Part shown: piece after piece, positions 9,602 to 18,255 of the stretch
Numbering within the stretch: position 1 is the first letter of the stretch
Layout of the letters: each line of letters begins with the position of its first letter
Assembly: GCA_020427155.1 (NCBI GenBank)
Contig: JAGQOW010000026.1
Span: 1 to 45,157, forward strand
DNA length: 45,157 nucleotides
Direction: 5' to 3'
DNA from: Planctomycetales bacterium
Lineage (GTDB): Bacteria; Planctomycetota; Planctomycetia; Pirellulales; Lacipirellulaceae
Notes under the pieces: generated by a model
What the model was told of the DNA's origin: nothing
Seen by the model: only the letters and a program-made list of their open reading frames with translations
Database searches by the model: none
Program-made: the position numbers and the translations under genes

Positions 9602-10849
9602 ATGGCCCAAGGAACCAGAGAACGCGACTTCGCCCTGCAGGTGGCCACTCGCTTGCGCGAAGCAGGCTACCAAGCGCTCTGGGCAGGCGGCTGTGTCCGC
9701 GATCAACTGCTGGGGCTCATTCCGCAAGACTACGACGTTGCCACCAGCGCGCGGCCGGAACAAGTTCGCGATCTTTTCGGCCACCGGCGTACCCTTGCCA
9801 TTGGAGCAGCCTTTGGTGTGATCGTGGTGTTGGGACGCCAATCGCAGCAGATCGAAGTGGCAACCTTTCGCTCGGATGGCGCTTACCTCGACGGTCGACA
9901 TCCCACTGGCGTCACCTATACCACGGCCGAAGCAGACGCCCAGCGGCGCGACTTCACGATCAACGGGCTGTTTTTCGATCCAGCGGAAGAAACGGTGATT
10001 GACTACGTCGGGGGCCAGCAGGATCTCAAGCAAGGCCTCATCCGCGCGATCGGCGAGCCGTCCGCCCGCTTCTCCGAGGACAAGCTGCGAATGCTGCGAG
10101 CGGTCCGCTTTGCAACGACGTTCGACTTTCAAATCGATCCGCCGACGCTCGCGGCTGTCCAGTCGATGGCTGCGGAAGTTCACGTCGTCAGTGCCGAACG
10201 CATCGGCGGCGAGCTGCGTCGCTTGCTCGTCCACCCTGCTCGGAAACGAGGTCTCGAACTGCTTCTCGAATCTGGCCTGCTCGCACAATTGCTACCCGAG
10301 TTGGCCGCACTCTGGCAACAACAGCCTGCCTGCTGGCAGCAGACGCTGCAGCACCTCGACCAGTTGAATTCCGATTCGCTCGCGGTCGCGCTGGCAACGC
10401 TGATTGCCGATTCGCGCCAGCTGGCACTCGTAAGCGAAATCGGACGCAGCTATCGATTTACCAACAAAGAGATTGAGCGAGCATCCTGGCTGGTATTGAA
10501 ATTGCCAGACATTGAGCAATCGGAAACGATTCCCTGGCCCAAGCTGCAACGCGTCTTGGTACACGAGGGTGTCGGCGATCTCATGGATCTGGCCGATGCC
10601 GTGCTCGGCAATGCCCATCGGGGCGTCTGCCACGCCCGCCGTCGTTTGGCACTATCGCCCGAAGAGCTCGACCCGGCGCCGCTTTTGACCGGCCAAGACT
10701 TGATCGCCCATGGAGTCCGACCTGGTCCAGGCTTTGCTCAGATTCTGGAAATCGTTCGCGACCAGCAGTTGCTCGGAACCCTCGGCAATCGTCAAGAAGC
10801 ACTCCTATTGGTTGACCAATGGCTCGAACGCAATAGGGGCGGTTCCTGA
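9602..10849 (+). CDS. cca: CCA tRNA nucleotidyltransferase / poly(A) polymerase family
   Basis: A 415-residue class II nucleotidyltransferase. The head domain carries GGCVRD (29-34), the metal-binding DYD (43-45) and RRDFTING (about residues 117-124); the RNA-binding neck EDKLRMLRAVRFA follows. These motifs are shared by bacterial CCA-adding enzymes and poly(A) polymerases, so substrate choice cannot be read with certainty. The tRNA-Leu in this window lacks an encoded CCA, which favours CCA addition. A TTG one codon upstream (9599) is a possible alternative start; I prefer the ATG. It lies 25 bases after addA. Confidence 0.9.
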   Translation: MAQGTRERDFALQVATRLREAGYQALWAGGCVRDQLLGLIPQDYDVATSARPEQVRDLFGHRRTLAIGAAFGVIVVLGRQSQQIEVATFRSDGAYLDGRHPTGVTYTTAEADAQRRDFTINGLFFDPAEETVIDYVGGQQDLKQGLIRAIGEPSARFSEDKLRMLRAVRFATTFDFQIDPPTLAAVQSMAAEVHVVSAERIGGELRRLLVHPARKRGLELLLESGLLAQLLPELAALWQQQPACWQQTLQHLDQLNSDSLAVALATLIADSRQLALVSEIGRSYRFTNKEIERASWLVLKLPDIEQSETIPWPKLQRVLVHEGVGDLMDLADAVLGNAHRGVCHARRRLALSPEELDPAPLLTGQDLIAHGVRPGPGFAQILEIVRDQQLLGTLGNRQEALLLVDQWLERNRGGS

Positions 10850-10935
10850 CCAAGACTAAGACCTGCTAGACGAGTCCGACTTGGGCCTCTAGGATCGTGG
10901 GAACTGTAAGACTTTTTTTCCGGAGCAGCAGCGCT

Positions 10936-11442
10936 ATGCAGTCAGTTTTCTTAACCTATGCAAATGAATTCCTCCCGATGTTCGCCCAAGGCATGCCTGT
11001 GATCGACAGCGGGTATGTGATTCAGGTCGCTTCACGCGTCTTGCATCTCGTTTCGGCGATGATCCTGGTTGGCGGCCTGTTCTACCTGCGGACCGTGCTC
11101 TCACCAGCAGGTGAAGAGGCCTATTTCGCCGGGCGGCGAGCCATCTGGGCGAAATGGGTCGGCATCACTTCGGGACTCCTGTTGGTGACCGGAATCTACA
11201 ACCTGATGCAAATCATCGGCCAGAGCAAGGCTGCCGAGGTCAAGTTGCCGCCTACCTACCACATGCTCTTCGGCATCAAGTTTCTGCTGGCAATTCTCGT
11301 GATGTTTCTGGCTGCCATCCTGGCGGGCAAGACCGCAGCTGCCGATCGATTCCGCAGTCAGATGAGCAAATGGCTGAACGTCGCCTGGCTCGCATCGCTG
11401 TTGCTGATTGTTCTGGCAGCCATGCTCAAAACTTTTCACTAG
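10936..11442 (+). CDS. CopD-like four-helix membrane protein
   Basis: A 168-residue integral membrane protein with about four transmembrane segments. The first contains RVLHLVSAMILVGGLFYLR, with a helix-embedded histidine followed by a GG pair, as seen in CopD/DUF2269-type cytochrome b-like membrane proteins. The frame opens at a GTG at 10897, but the ATG at 10936 is preferred because CGGAG lies about 10 bases upstream and the extra 13 residues are not membrane-like. The substrate or cofactor is not visible; a copper or heme role would be family-level inference only. It is followed by the small coiled-coil gene. Confidence 0.75.
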   Translation: MQSVFLTYANEFLPMFAQGMPVIDSGYVIQVASRVLHLVSAMILVGGLFYLRTVLSPAGEEAYFAGRRAIWAKWVGITSGLLLVTGIYNLMQIIGQSKAAEVKLPPTYHMLFGIKFLLAILVMFLAAILAGKTAAADRFRSQMSKWLNVAWLASLLLIVLAAMLKTFH

Positions 11443-11487
11443 CACGCCCTTGCTGCCTGGTCTCGTCACTTCCCTGGAGTCATGCGA

Positions 11488-11658
11488 ATGGATAAGAAGG
11501 CAAAGAAACGAGTCGAAGTCCTGCGAAAGAAGGTCAATCAACTGCAGTTGCAACTTGCCGGCGCCAAGCAACAGCCCGACGACCCGGAAGAACCGGCCCG
11601 CATCCAGGCCGAGATCGACAGCGCTCACGAAGAAATGAAGAAACTCAAAGAGGGATAA
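11488..11658 (+). CDS. Small charged coiled-coil protein (56 aa)
   Basis: A 56-residue open frame starting MDKKAKKRVEVLRKKVNQLQ. It has a Lys-rich N-terminal half with leucine heptad spacing, a DDPEEP turn, and a second helix ending in KKLKEG. The ATG at 11488 has GGAG 8 bases upstream; an ATG at 11482 is too close to that site. The codon pattern is protein-like and the overlapping frames are not. The charge and heptad pattern suggest a helical hairpin, possibly a nucleic-acid-associated or ribosome-associated protein, but I do not recognise a named family. It ends 37 bases before the convergent LEPR-XLL gene. Confidence 0.7.
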   Translation: MDKKAKKRVEVLRKKVNQLQLQLAGAKQQPDDPEEPARIQAEIDSAHEEMKKLKEG

Positions 11659-11695
11659 GAGAGACTGCCATAAAGCTGGGAAATAAGCAACCAGC

Positions 11696-13360
11696 CTAGA
11701 GCCTGACCCCACGAGCTTCGCTCCCGCGATAGACGGCTGCTTCAGCCGCGCCGTCGCCGTTCCAATCGCCGACCACCGGCTGATCTCCTGCGCTGCCCAA
11801 CCCGAAAGCGCGCTCGACGTCTTCAGCGTCTAGTTCCCGATTCCCTTGGCGGTCGACGATCCACAGGCCTTTGCGCATGACGCCCAAATCGTCGACGCCG
11901 TCGCCGTTCCAATCGCCTACGACAGGCGCATCGCCAGCCCTGCCGAAGACAGCCCTTGAATCAGCCGCAGTCAATCGACCGTCGCCGTCCACGTCCAGGC
12001 GCCACATTCCGTCGCGAAATACGCCGATGGTGTCCAAGCCGTTGCCATTCCAATCGCCGGTGACGGGAATGTCGCCGACCGAGCCAAAGCGAAAGACATG
12101 GTCGACCGCATCGGTATGAACTTTCCCATAAGCCGTACAGCACATTTGTCGCTTGGCGGTCTTTTCGGCTTGCACCAAGGGCTGCATGGCCTCTGTCGAG
12201 CTCGGCTCGACATTTCCCGAGGGACGGTGCCTGGCACTGACAATTCCGATATCGGTCTTCCCGTCACCATCCCAGTCTCCCGTCACAGGCAAGTCGCCCG
12301 CCTGGCCAAGTTGGGCCCAAAGATCGGTTTCGTCCCACAAACCGTTGCCGTTCAAGTCGAGATACCAGGCGCCATCCAAGAACAAACCGATCTCTGAATC
12401 TCCATCGCCGTCCCAATCGCCAGCCACTGGCACCGCGTTGCGATGTCCAAAAACTGCGTCGCGAATTCTGGAACGCTCGGCAACATCGTCGTCGCCGACC
12501 AGCCAGGTTCCTTCTTCCAAAGGCAACTGCTGCCAGCTGGCTACGTCGAAACTGGTTCCGCCGATCAGCTGAAGCGTGGCTTGCCCTGCAGGCACGGCAG
12601 CGGTTCGGGCGGTGTCGAAAACACTGAGCTGCCAGGTGAACGAATACGTCAGATCGGAACCACCAATCAACTCGAAAACCATGGCCGGGGTCGTTGTCAG
12701 CGTGGTACTGGGGCGCGGCAGGCTCGAATCGATCGAAGACTGAAGATCCAACCCAGTCCGAGCCGCAACGGCCGGCTGCGAGGGATAAAGCAATCGCAGA
12801 ACAGCCCCTGCCGGCAAGCGGTCTTCGCTCTCGTGTTCATTGCCGACCTGCGTATGGCCAACGACCGTGTGATCCTGCTCGCTACCTGTTTCCGAGGGCT
12901 GATCGGTAGGACGATTGCAGAAGTCGTAGCCGACCAGATCGCTGCCTGCTTCGACAACGATTTCGCCAATGAGGTTCTGGTCGAAAGCAATTCCCCCGCC
13001 ACTGCCGATGTGGGCGACTCCCACGTCTTCGTCGGCAACTGGCATCTCGTGTACCGCATAGAGTCCGGGCGCAAGTCCAGCGAACTGGTAGTGCCCCGCC
13101 ACGTCGGTCAGTTGCTCCTGGACAACCGCACCTACTTCGTCGAGCAAGTGAATGGTCACTCCCGCCGTGCCTGGAGTTTCATGCAAGCAATGGTTCTCGC
13201 TGGAGGTAACCACTCGGCCGGCAATGGCTCCCGACGAGTTGTCCAGGATTTCAACGCCCTCTCCAGCTTGCGAACCAGCGAGAAAGAGATCGGCAGCAAG
13301 AAGCTGGCGAGGCTCCATTTGCTCGAAGCGGCACGTTCTGTTGGCGCGTATCGATCCCAT
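11696..13360 (-). CDS. LEPR-XLL secreted protein with FG-GAP/dockerin-like repeats
   Basis: A 554-residue exported protein. Residues 11-23 read RFEQMEPRQLLAA, the planctomycete LEPR-XLL sorting motif. An SdrD/Cna-B-like domain (about 42-150) follows, with GRVV, GHYQFAGLAPGLYAVHE and a late VGYDFCN. The C-terminal half has five repeats. Each pairs an FG-GAP-like calcium loop (GDWDGDG or GDWNGDG) with, in three cases, a dockerin-like turn such as DVDGDGRLTAADSRAVFG. It is probably extracellular or cell-wall associated and calcium binding. No catalytic domain is seen. It lies 171 bases downstream of trkH on the same strand and may be independent of it. Confidence 0.8.
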   Translation of the reverse strand: MGSIRANRTCRFEQMEPRQLLAADLFLAGSQAGEGVEILDNSSGAIAGRVVTSSENHCLHETPGTAGVTIHLLDEVGAVVQEQLTDVAGHYQFAGLAPGLYAVHEMPVADEDVGVAHIGSGGGIAFDQNLIGEIVVEAGSDLVGYDFCNRPTDQPSETGSEQDHTVVGHTQVGNEHESEDRLPAGAVLRLLYPSQPAVAARTGLDLQSSIDSSLPRPSTTLTTTPAMVFELIGGSDLTYSFTWQLSVFDTARTAAVPAGQATLQLIGGTSFDVASWQQLPLEEGTWLVGDDDVAERSRIRDAVFGHRNAVPVAGDWDGDGDSEIGLFLDGAWYLDLNGNGLWDETDLWAQLGQAGDLPVTGDWDGDGKTDIGIVSARHRPSGNVEPSSTEAMQPLVQAEKTAKRQMCCTAYGKVHTDAVDHVFRFGSVGDIPVTGDWNGNGLDTIGVFRDGMWRLDVDGDGRLTAADSRAVFGRAGDAPVVGDWNGDGVDDLGVMRKGLWIVDRQGNRELDAEDVERAFGLGSAGDQPVVGDWNGDGAAEAAVYRGSEARGVRL

Positions 13361-13531
13361 ATTTCAGGTATCGACACGTCCAGGGGCATCTCGCGAAGTA
13401 GCGGCGTTGGTCCGAGCCACTTATCCTGAATTGCCCAGGCGGTACAGTTGGGCTTGGCGACGCAGTTGCTAGGATCGGGAAGGACCGCGGCCAAGTTTGT
13501 GGTCGCCTTTCTCGCCAAACACGATCGCACC

Positions 13532-15112
13532 TCATCGATCCCGCCAGAAGCTGGGAACCATGAGCACGAGAATGGCAAACAATTCCAGCCGGCCCAGCAT
13601 CATCAAGAAAGTGAACAGCAGCTTGGATGGCGCAGAAAACAAGGCGTAGTTTCTCGTGGGACCGACGATCCCGATGCCAGGGCCGATATTGTGCATCGTC
13701 GCGGCCACGGCACTGGCAGAATCTACCAGCTTGTTCGAGACTGGTTGACCAGCCGCTACCCAGGTCGAGTCGGGTTCGATTCCTACCAAGATCTGGGAAC
13801 TCGCGGTAAAGATCAGCGCGATTAATCCGAAATAGACCAAAATGCTGTGCGGCAGATCCGGATCGGTGAGCGGCTCGCCATTGAGGCGAATATGCCGGAC
13901 GACCGAAGGCCGATAGGAGTGTTCAATCTCTCGACGCAGGATCTTAATGAACAGAATATGCCGAATCACCTTCATGCCGCCGCCGGTACTGCCGGCACAA
14001 CCCCCGACAAACATGAGCACAATGAGCAGCGCCTTGCTGAAGCTGTTCCACAGATCGAAGTCCGCCGTCCCAAATCCGGTCGTCGTGATGATCGAAACGA
14101 CTTGAAACAACCCATCGCGGAAAGCGGCTTCTAGTTCTTCCGAGGCAGACATGTCTCCACGAAGGTCAAAGTCAGTCGTCACCCAGATTCCCATCGCCAT
14201 TACCAACAGGGTGGAACCGGCAACGAAGGTCATGTAAGTTCGCCATTCGGGATCACCCAGAAACTTCCCCGGTTTACGTATGAGAATGAAATAGAGCAAC
14301 GTAAAGTTCGTGCCCGCCAGCAACATGAACACAATGACGGTGTACTCGATCGCCTTCGATTCAAAGCCTCCCAGGCTGGCGTTCAAAGTGCTGAAGCCGC
14401 CCGTTGCCATCGTACCGAAGGCGTGGCAAATGGCCTCGAACCAGGTCATCCCTTCGAGCTTGAGGATCAGGGTCAACAAGAGATTCAAGCCGCAATAGAT
14501 CGCTGCAAAAATCCACGCTGTGTGCTGCATGCGTTCATGCGAGCCTTCACTTTTCGGGCCGGGCATCTCGGTGCGCATCAGCGCCTTGCCAGCCGATCCC
14601 TGCCCCAGCACGGCGACAAACAGCACAATGATGCCAAGTCCTCCCAGGAAGTGCGTACTGGATCGCCAAAACAGAATGCAGCGCGGCACCCATTGCTCGT
14701 TCTCGATATCGGTCAGTACGGTTGCCCCGGTCGTAGAGAAGCCCGACTGGCTTTCAAAAAGCGAGTCCGCGATGCCCATCGGCTGCTCAACGCCGTCGAC
14801 GACGTTGTAAACTACCCCCGCTCCCAGGTAGGGAATGGCTCCCAGGATCGTGGCGAGCACCCAACTGAGCCCGACAATCGCCATCGCTTCTTTGCGGTAG
14901 AGGGTGTCAGGGGCCCCGCGCCCCCAATTCCGCAGCACTAGCCCGATCGCGGCTGAAATAACAATGGCTGCAATCAACGCGTAAAAACCGCGCGCTTCGA
15001 ACTCTGTTTGACTACCTACCGACGGCCAAGCGAATGGCAGACTGAAGGCCATCGTCAGCCCTATCAACCAGCAAATCGTGCCGAGCAGTCGAAATACGAG
15101 CCGGTGATTCAT
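13532..15112 (-). CDS. trkH: Trk potassium uptake channel subunit TrkH
   Basis: A 526-residue polytopic membrane protein of the TrkH/KtrB family. It shows an LIGLTMAFSLPFAW first helix, FFESQSGFSTTGATVL-like filter segments (QSGFSTTGAT, FGTMATGGFSTLN, ITTTGFGTADF) and GGCAGSTGGGMKVIR. Together these are the four P-loop selectivity regions, each with the filter glycine. It forms the pore through which potassium enters, gated by the TrkA ring. It starts 11 bases after trkA, in one operon. The length is close to the usual 480-520. Confidence 0.95.
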   Translation of the reverse strand: MNHRLVFRLLGTICWLIGLTMAFSLPFAWPSVGSQTEFEARGFYALIAAIVISAAIGLVLRNWGRGAPDTLYRKEAMAIVGLSWVLATILGAIPYLGAGVVYNVVDGVEQPMGIADSLFESQSGFSTTGATVLTDIENEQWVPRCILFWRSSTHFLGGLGIIVLFVAVLGQGSAGKALMRTEMPGPKSEGSHERMQHTAWIFAAIYCGLNLLLTLILKLEGMTWFEAICHAFGTMATGGFSTLNASLGGFESKAIEYTVIVFMLLAGTNFTLLYFILIRKPGKFLGDPEWRTYMTFVAGSTLLVMAMGIWVTTDFDLRGDMSASEELEAAFRDGLFQVVSIITTTGFGTADFDLWNSFSKALLIVLMFVGGCAGSTGGGMKVIRHILFIKILRREIEHSYRPSVVRHIRLNGEPLTDPDLPHSILVYFGLIALIFTASSQILVGIEPDSTWVAAGQPVSNKLVDSASAVAATMHNIGPGIGIVGPTRNYALFSAPSKLLFTFLMMLGRLELFAILVLMVPSFWRDR

Positions 15113-15123
15113 TTGGCTTCGAA

Positions 15124-16473
15124 CTAGCTCCTGGTCCCATGAAACATGGCGACAACGTCGTCAATCGCATCATCCGCCACCAGCGCCACTGCCGTATCTC
15201 CAGGCAACAGCCGATCGTGCCCGCCGGGAACCTTTCCAAAGCCCTCGTGGATGACCGCTGCGATGAGGCATTGATCCGGCAGCCGGAGGTTGGCCAAAAC
15301 ATGCTCGGTTGCAGGAGCATTGGGAAGGACGTCCAGCTCGAGAACACTCAAGTCGCCCAAGTCGCCCAAATGGGTCTTCGAGGCGACCGGCCCGGTGGTC
15401 AAGTACCCCAGGACTTGCTTGGCCGCCACCTCGCGGGGACTCACCACCTGGTCGATCCCCAACTTACCAACTACACGGGCGTAGTCGGGCCGACCGACCA
15501 AAGCCATGATTGTCTTTGCGCCGATATCTCGCGCTTCGACCGAGGCCATGATGTTATTCTCGTCGTCCCCTGCGCAAGCAACAAACACGTCGGCGCTGCC
15601 CACTCGCTCTTCCTCAAGATTGGCGCGCCTGGTGGCGTCTTGATTCACTACCACCGTGTTTTTCAGATGACTAGCGAGGTATTCGCACCTCTCCCGATCT
15701 TTTTCCATCAGGACGACCCCAAACCTTTGGCCCTCGAGTACGTGGGCCAGGTGGTATCCGGTTTCGCCTCCGCCAGCGATGACCACCCCCAGTTTCTCGT
15801 TGCTTTCGGAGCAGAACATGGATTTCACGCCATCCATTTCCAAACGCTTGCCAATGATAGTAAGCCGATCGCCCACTTCGATCTTGTCTTCCGCGCCGGC
15901 AATCCATGTTTTTCCATCGCGCGTGATCGAGCCCATCCTTACCCCGGTAGGCAAACGAAGATCTTTCAGAGGCTTGCCGACACCCTGTTCTTTTGCCGTA
16001 ACAGCAACTTCGTGCACCTCCAATTCGCCCCCCGCCAGATTCTCGACCGCCACCGAACCGGGATGTCGAATTCCCCGGGCCAGTTCCAAGGCCGTGAGAT
16101 GCTCGAGGCTCAACAGCCGGTCGATGCCAAAGTGCCTCCGATAGTCGAAGGTACTCAAATCGCGAAATACCGGAGCGTAGACCCGGGCGACCGCACGACG
16201 CACCCCCATCGCTTTGGACATGCTCGCTGCAACAATATTCACTTCATCGTCGCCCGTTACCGCTAGGCAGAGATCGGCGCTGCCCACCCCCGCCTGAAAC
16301 AGCACGCTCGACTGGGAGGCGGAACCGGTAAGCCCGCGCACGTCGAGCGTGTCGTTGACGCGCCGGACATGTTCTGCATCGGTGTCGACTACCGTCACGC
16401 TGTGACGATGCAAGCAAAGAAGCGACGCAATCGATCCGCCGACCGTACCTGCCCCCAGGACAACAATTCTCAT
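15124..16473 (-). CDS. trkA: Trk potassium uptake regulator TrkA
   Basis: A 449-residue cytosolic protein with two tandem RCK units. Each has a Rossmann nucleotide site: GAGTVGGSIA near residues 7-16 and AGGGETGYHLA near 231-241. Each is followed by a TrkA_C domain; the first shows PTGVRMGSITRDGK and the second PDQCLIAAVIHEG. It binds NAD(H) or ATP/ADP and gates TrkH. The frame runs upstream to a GTG at 16521, but the ATG at 16473 gives the standard MRIVVLGAG start. It is the first gene of the trkA-trkH operon. A TATACA stretch lies unusually close to this ATG, so the true promoter position is unclear. Confidence 0.95.
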   Translation of the reverse strand: MRIVVLGAGTVGGSIASLLCLHRHSVTVVDTDAEHVRRVNDTLDVRGLTGSASQSSVLFQAGVGSADLCLAVTGDDEVNIVAASMSKAMGVRRAVARVYAPVFRDLSTFDYRRHFGIDRLLSLEHLTALELARGIRHPGSVAVENLAGGELEVHEVAVTAKEQGVGKPLKDLRLPTGVRMGSITRDGKTWIAGAEDKIEVGDRLTIIGKRLEMDGVKSMFCSESNEKLGVVIAGGGETGYHLAHVLEGQRFGVVLMEKDRERCEYLASHLKNTVVVNQDATRRANLEEERVGSADVFVACAGDDENNIMASVEARDIGAKTIMALVGRPDYARVVGKLGIDQVVSPREVAAKQVLGYLTTGPVASKTHLGDLGDLSVLELDVLPNAPATEHVLANLRLPDQCLIAAVIHEGFGKVPGGHDRLLPGDTAVALVADDAIDDVVAMFHGTRS

Positions 16474-16683
16474 AGTGTATAACGCCGCGCGGGAAGACCC
16501 GAATTGTGGAACCTTGGCCACCGTCGGGCAAGCCAGCTATCGAGCTTCCTCAGAGAGTGGCAAACCAAACCGGGGATTCTAAGGGGGGGAGGCGGCGGGC
16601 GAAAGTGCGGTTTGAGCCCCGGCGTCAGCCCTGCTCTGCGAGCCCTGGCTTTTCGGCTAGAAACGAGCTTGGAGTTGCAGTAC

Positions 16684-18255
16684 TTACTTGTCCTGCTTGC
16701 GGGCCTTATGCTGCTCGATTTCTTCAACAAACTTCCTCTCCGCATCGTTATCGACAAGGAAATCCCACAACGCAAATCGATCGTGCACTTCATCGTCGTT
16801 CAGCGTCAAATCGAGCTGTTCCAGCACCTCTCGGTACTTGAGGATGTACTCCATGATGTCGGCGCCGGTGGCCGTGTCGTCGTTCACCGAAGGAAATGCT
16901 CTAATCACCTGAGCCCACATATCAAAGCTCTCTTCATAGAGTCGCTTGGCCTCGAGCAGATCGCCTTCGAGAAAAGTGCGTCTCGCCAGGAAAGCCAGCT
17001 CGCGGGCGCTGAGTGCCTCGGCCGTCTGTTCAAACTTGCACCGGGTGTCCCAGTACTCGTAGTTCGAGACCTGGCGATTATTTCGGATCAGAAAGAGGCG
17101 GTTGCGATATTCGGTAATACGGTTGACCAGCTTTCTTGCCTCGGCAACTTTTTCAGGGGCTTTTTGTGCAATGTAGTCGGCGAAGTCCAAAGGCTCGAGC
17201 ACGAGCTCTTTTTCCGCCTCTGCCTTGAGGTCCAATTGTTCGACCGTCAAGTCGTCTTCAGCGAGTTCGAGCACGGCAAGCTTCTCAGGTGTGAGGCCCG
17301 CTCGGCGCTGGGCAGCCAATTCTTCCCGAGCACCGGTTAGCAGGTTTTCAAGTTGCTCCTCCAATTCCTGGGTATCTTTCTCCCAACGCTCGTAGGAAGC
17401 CAACTGAATCATGATGCCGCGCGACGACCGCATGGCGCGATTTCCATAATCGTTCCACATCCGCTCGGCCGTTGCCCAAGCCGTTCTCGCCTTCTCGCCA
17501 AAGGTGCCCTCCTCTTCGATCGCCGAACTGTAGTTGATGTGCGCCATCGCCGGCTTGTCGAAGAAGGTTGTCGGGTTCTTATTGCCCAGGCTCTTTTTCT
17601 GGTCGTCGACTGCCGACACGGCGTCTTGGTACCACTTCTTCGAGACAAGCCAGTTGTCGCGCAGCTCCGGCGGACGGTCGGCGGGGTGGAAGTCGTCGTC
17701 CAGTCGGAACATCTTCCGATACTGCTCATGCTCGTCGGCACGGCCAATCTTGTTGCCGATAAACCAGCCTAAATCCGACAGCAAATACGGGCTGAACCGA
17801 TTATATTTGATGCCTTCTTTCAGAAACTCAATTCCTCGTTTCACGTAGTGATAACGATCCTGCAAATCATCCAGCTCGACGGAAACGTTGTAAGAGAGAT
17901 TCCAGGCCTGGTATCGCCAGAATGAAATAAAGTAGGGCTGCAGCTTCGACAGTTGCCCCAGCGTGGCGCGAAAGTTGGTCCAATCTTCCTTCTTCTTGTA
18001 CTCGGTGGCTTTGCTCCAGAGAAGCGAGACGGCAATGCCGCGCAGGCCCAGGGTCGCCAGCCGAATGGTCTCGCTCGAAGGATCGATCTCGCCCAAGTCA
18101 GCTTGCCCGAGTTCATGGTCCGAGCGCAGCCGCGCCAGCAGGCCTCCTCGATCTTCCACAGTTGCCGGCGCTCCCAGTTGAGAAATCGGGAACAACAACA
18201 CCGCGATCAGCACCAGATAAGTAATCTTGCGATAAAAAGAACGATGTTCGCTCAT
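16684..18255 (-). CDS. Unknown membrane-anchored helical protein in ABC operon
   Basis: A 523-residue protein I cannot assign to a named function. One N-terminal hydrophobic segment (about 9-27) would anchor it, with the rest outside the membrane. The body is helical, with TPR-like spacing (FWRYQAWNLSYNVSVE, RGIEFLKEGIKYN) and a long charged region (about 330-420) rich in Glu, Lys and Leu. Conserved-looking aromatic motifs include LLWSKATEYKKK and LLSDLGWFIGNK. It starts inside the permease stop codon (ATGA overlap at 18255-18252), so it is made together with the ABC transporter. It is likely an accessory or partner protein of that system. An upstream extension to 18324 is possible but would overlap the permease more. 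Confidence 0.7.
   Translation of the reverse strand: MSEHRSFYRKITYLVLIAVLLFPISQLGAPATVEDRGGLLARLRSDHELGQADLGEIDPSSETIRLATLGLRGIAVSLLWSKATEYKKKEDWTNFRATLGQLSKLQPYFISFWRYQAWNLSYNVSVELDDLQDRYHYVKRGIEFLKEGIKYNRFSPYLLSDLGWFIGNKIGRADEHEQYRKMFRLDDDFHPADRPPELRDNWLVSKKWYQDAVSAVDDQKKSLGNKNPTTFFDKPAMAHINYSSAIEEEGTFGEKARTAWATAERMWNDYGNRAMRSSRGIMIQLASYERWEKDTQELEEQLENLLTGAREELAAQRRAGLTPEKLAVLELAEDDLTVEQLDLKAEAEKELVLEPLDFADYIAQKAPEKVAEARKLVNRITEYRNRLFLIRNNRQVSNYEYWDTRCKFEQTAEALSARELAFLARRTFLEGDLLEAKRLYEESFDMWAQVIRAFPSVNDDTATGADIMEYILKYREVLEQLDLTLNDDEVHDRFALWDFLVDNDAERKFVEEIEQHKARKQDK

Noticed and set aside
12443..13429. Plus-strand frame of 328 codons opposite the LEPR-XLL gene
   Set aside because: No motif or start signal; the minus-strand gene has the LEPR motif and calcium-loop repeats.
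15139..16266. Plus-strand frame of 375 codons opposite trkA
   Set aside because: It is an antisense shadow; TrkA motifs on the minus strand are unambiguous.
16462..16480. TATACA next to the trkA ATG as a leaderless promoter
   Set aside because: The spacing of 2 bases between box and ATG is too short for a normal transcription start.
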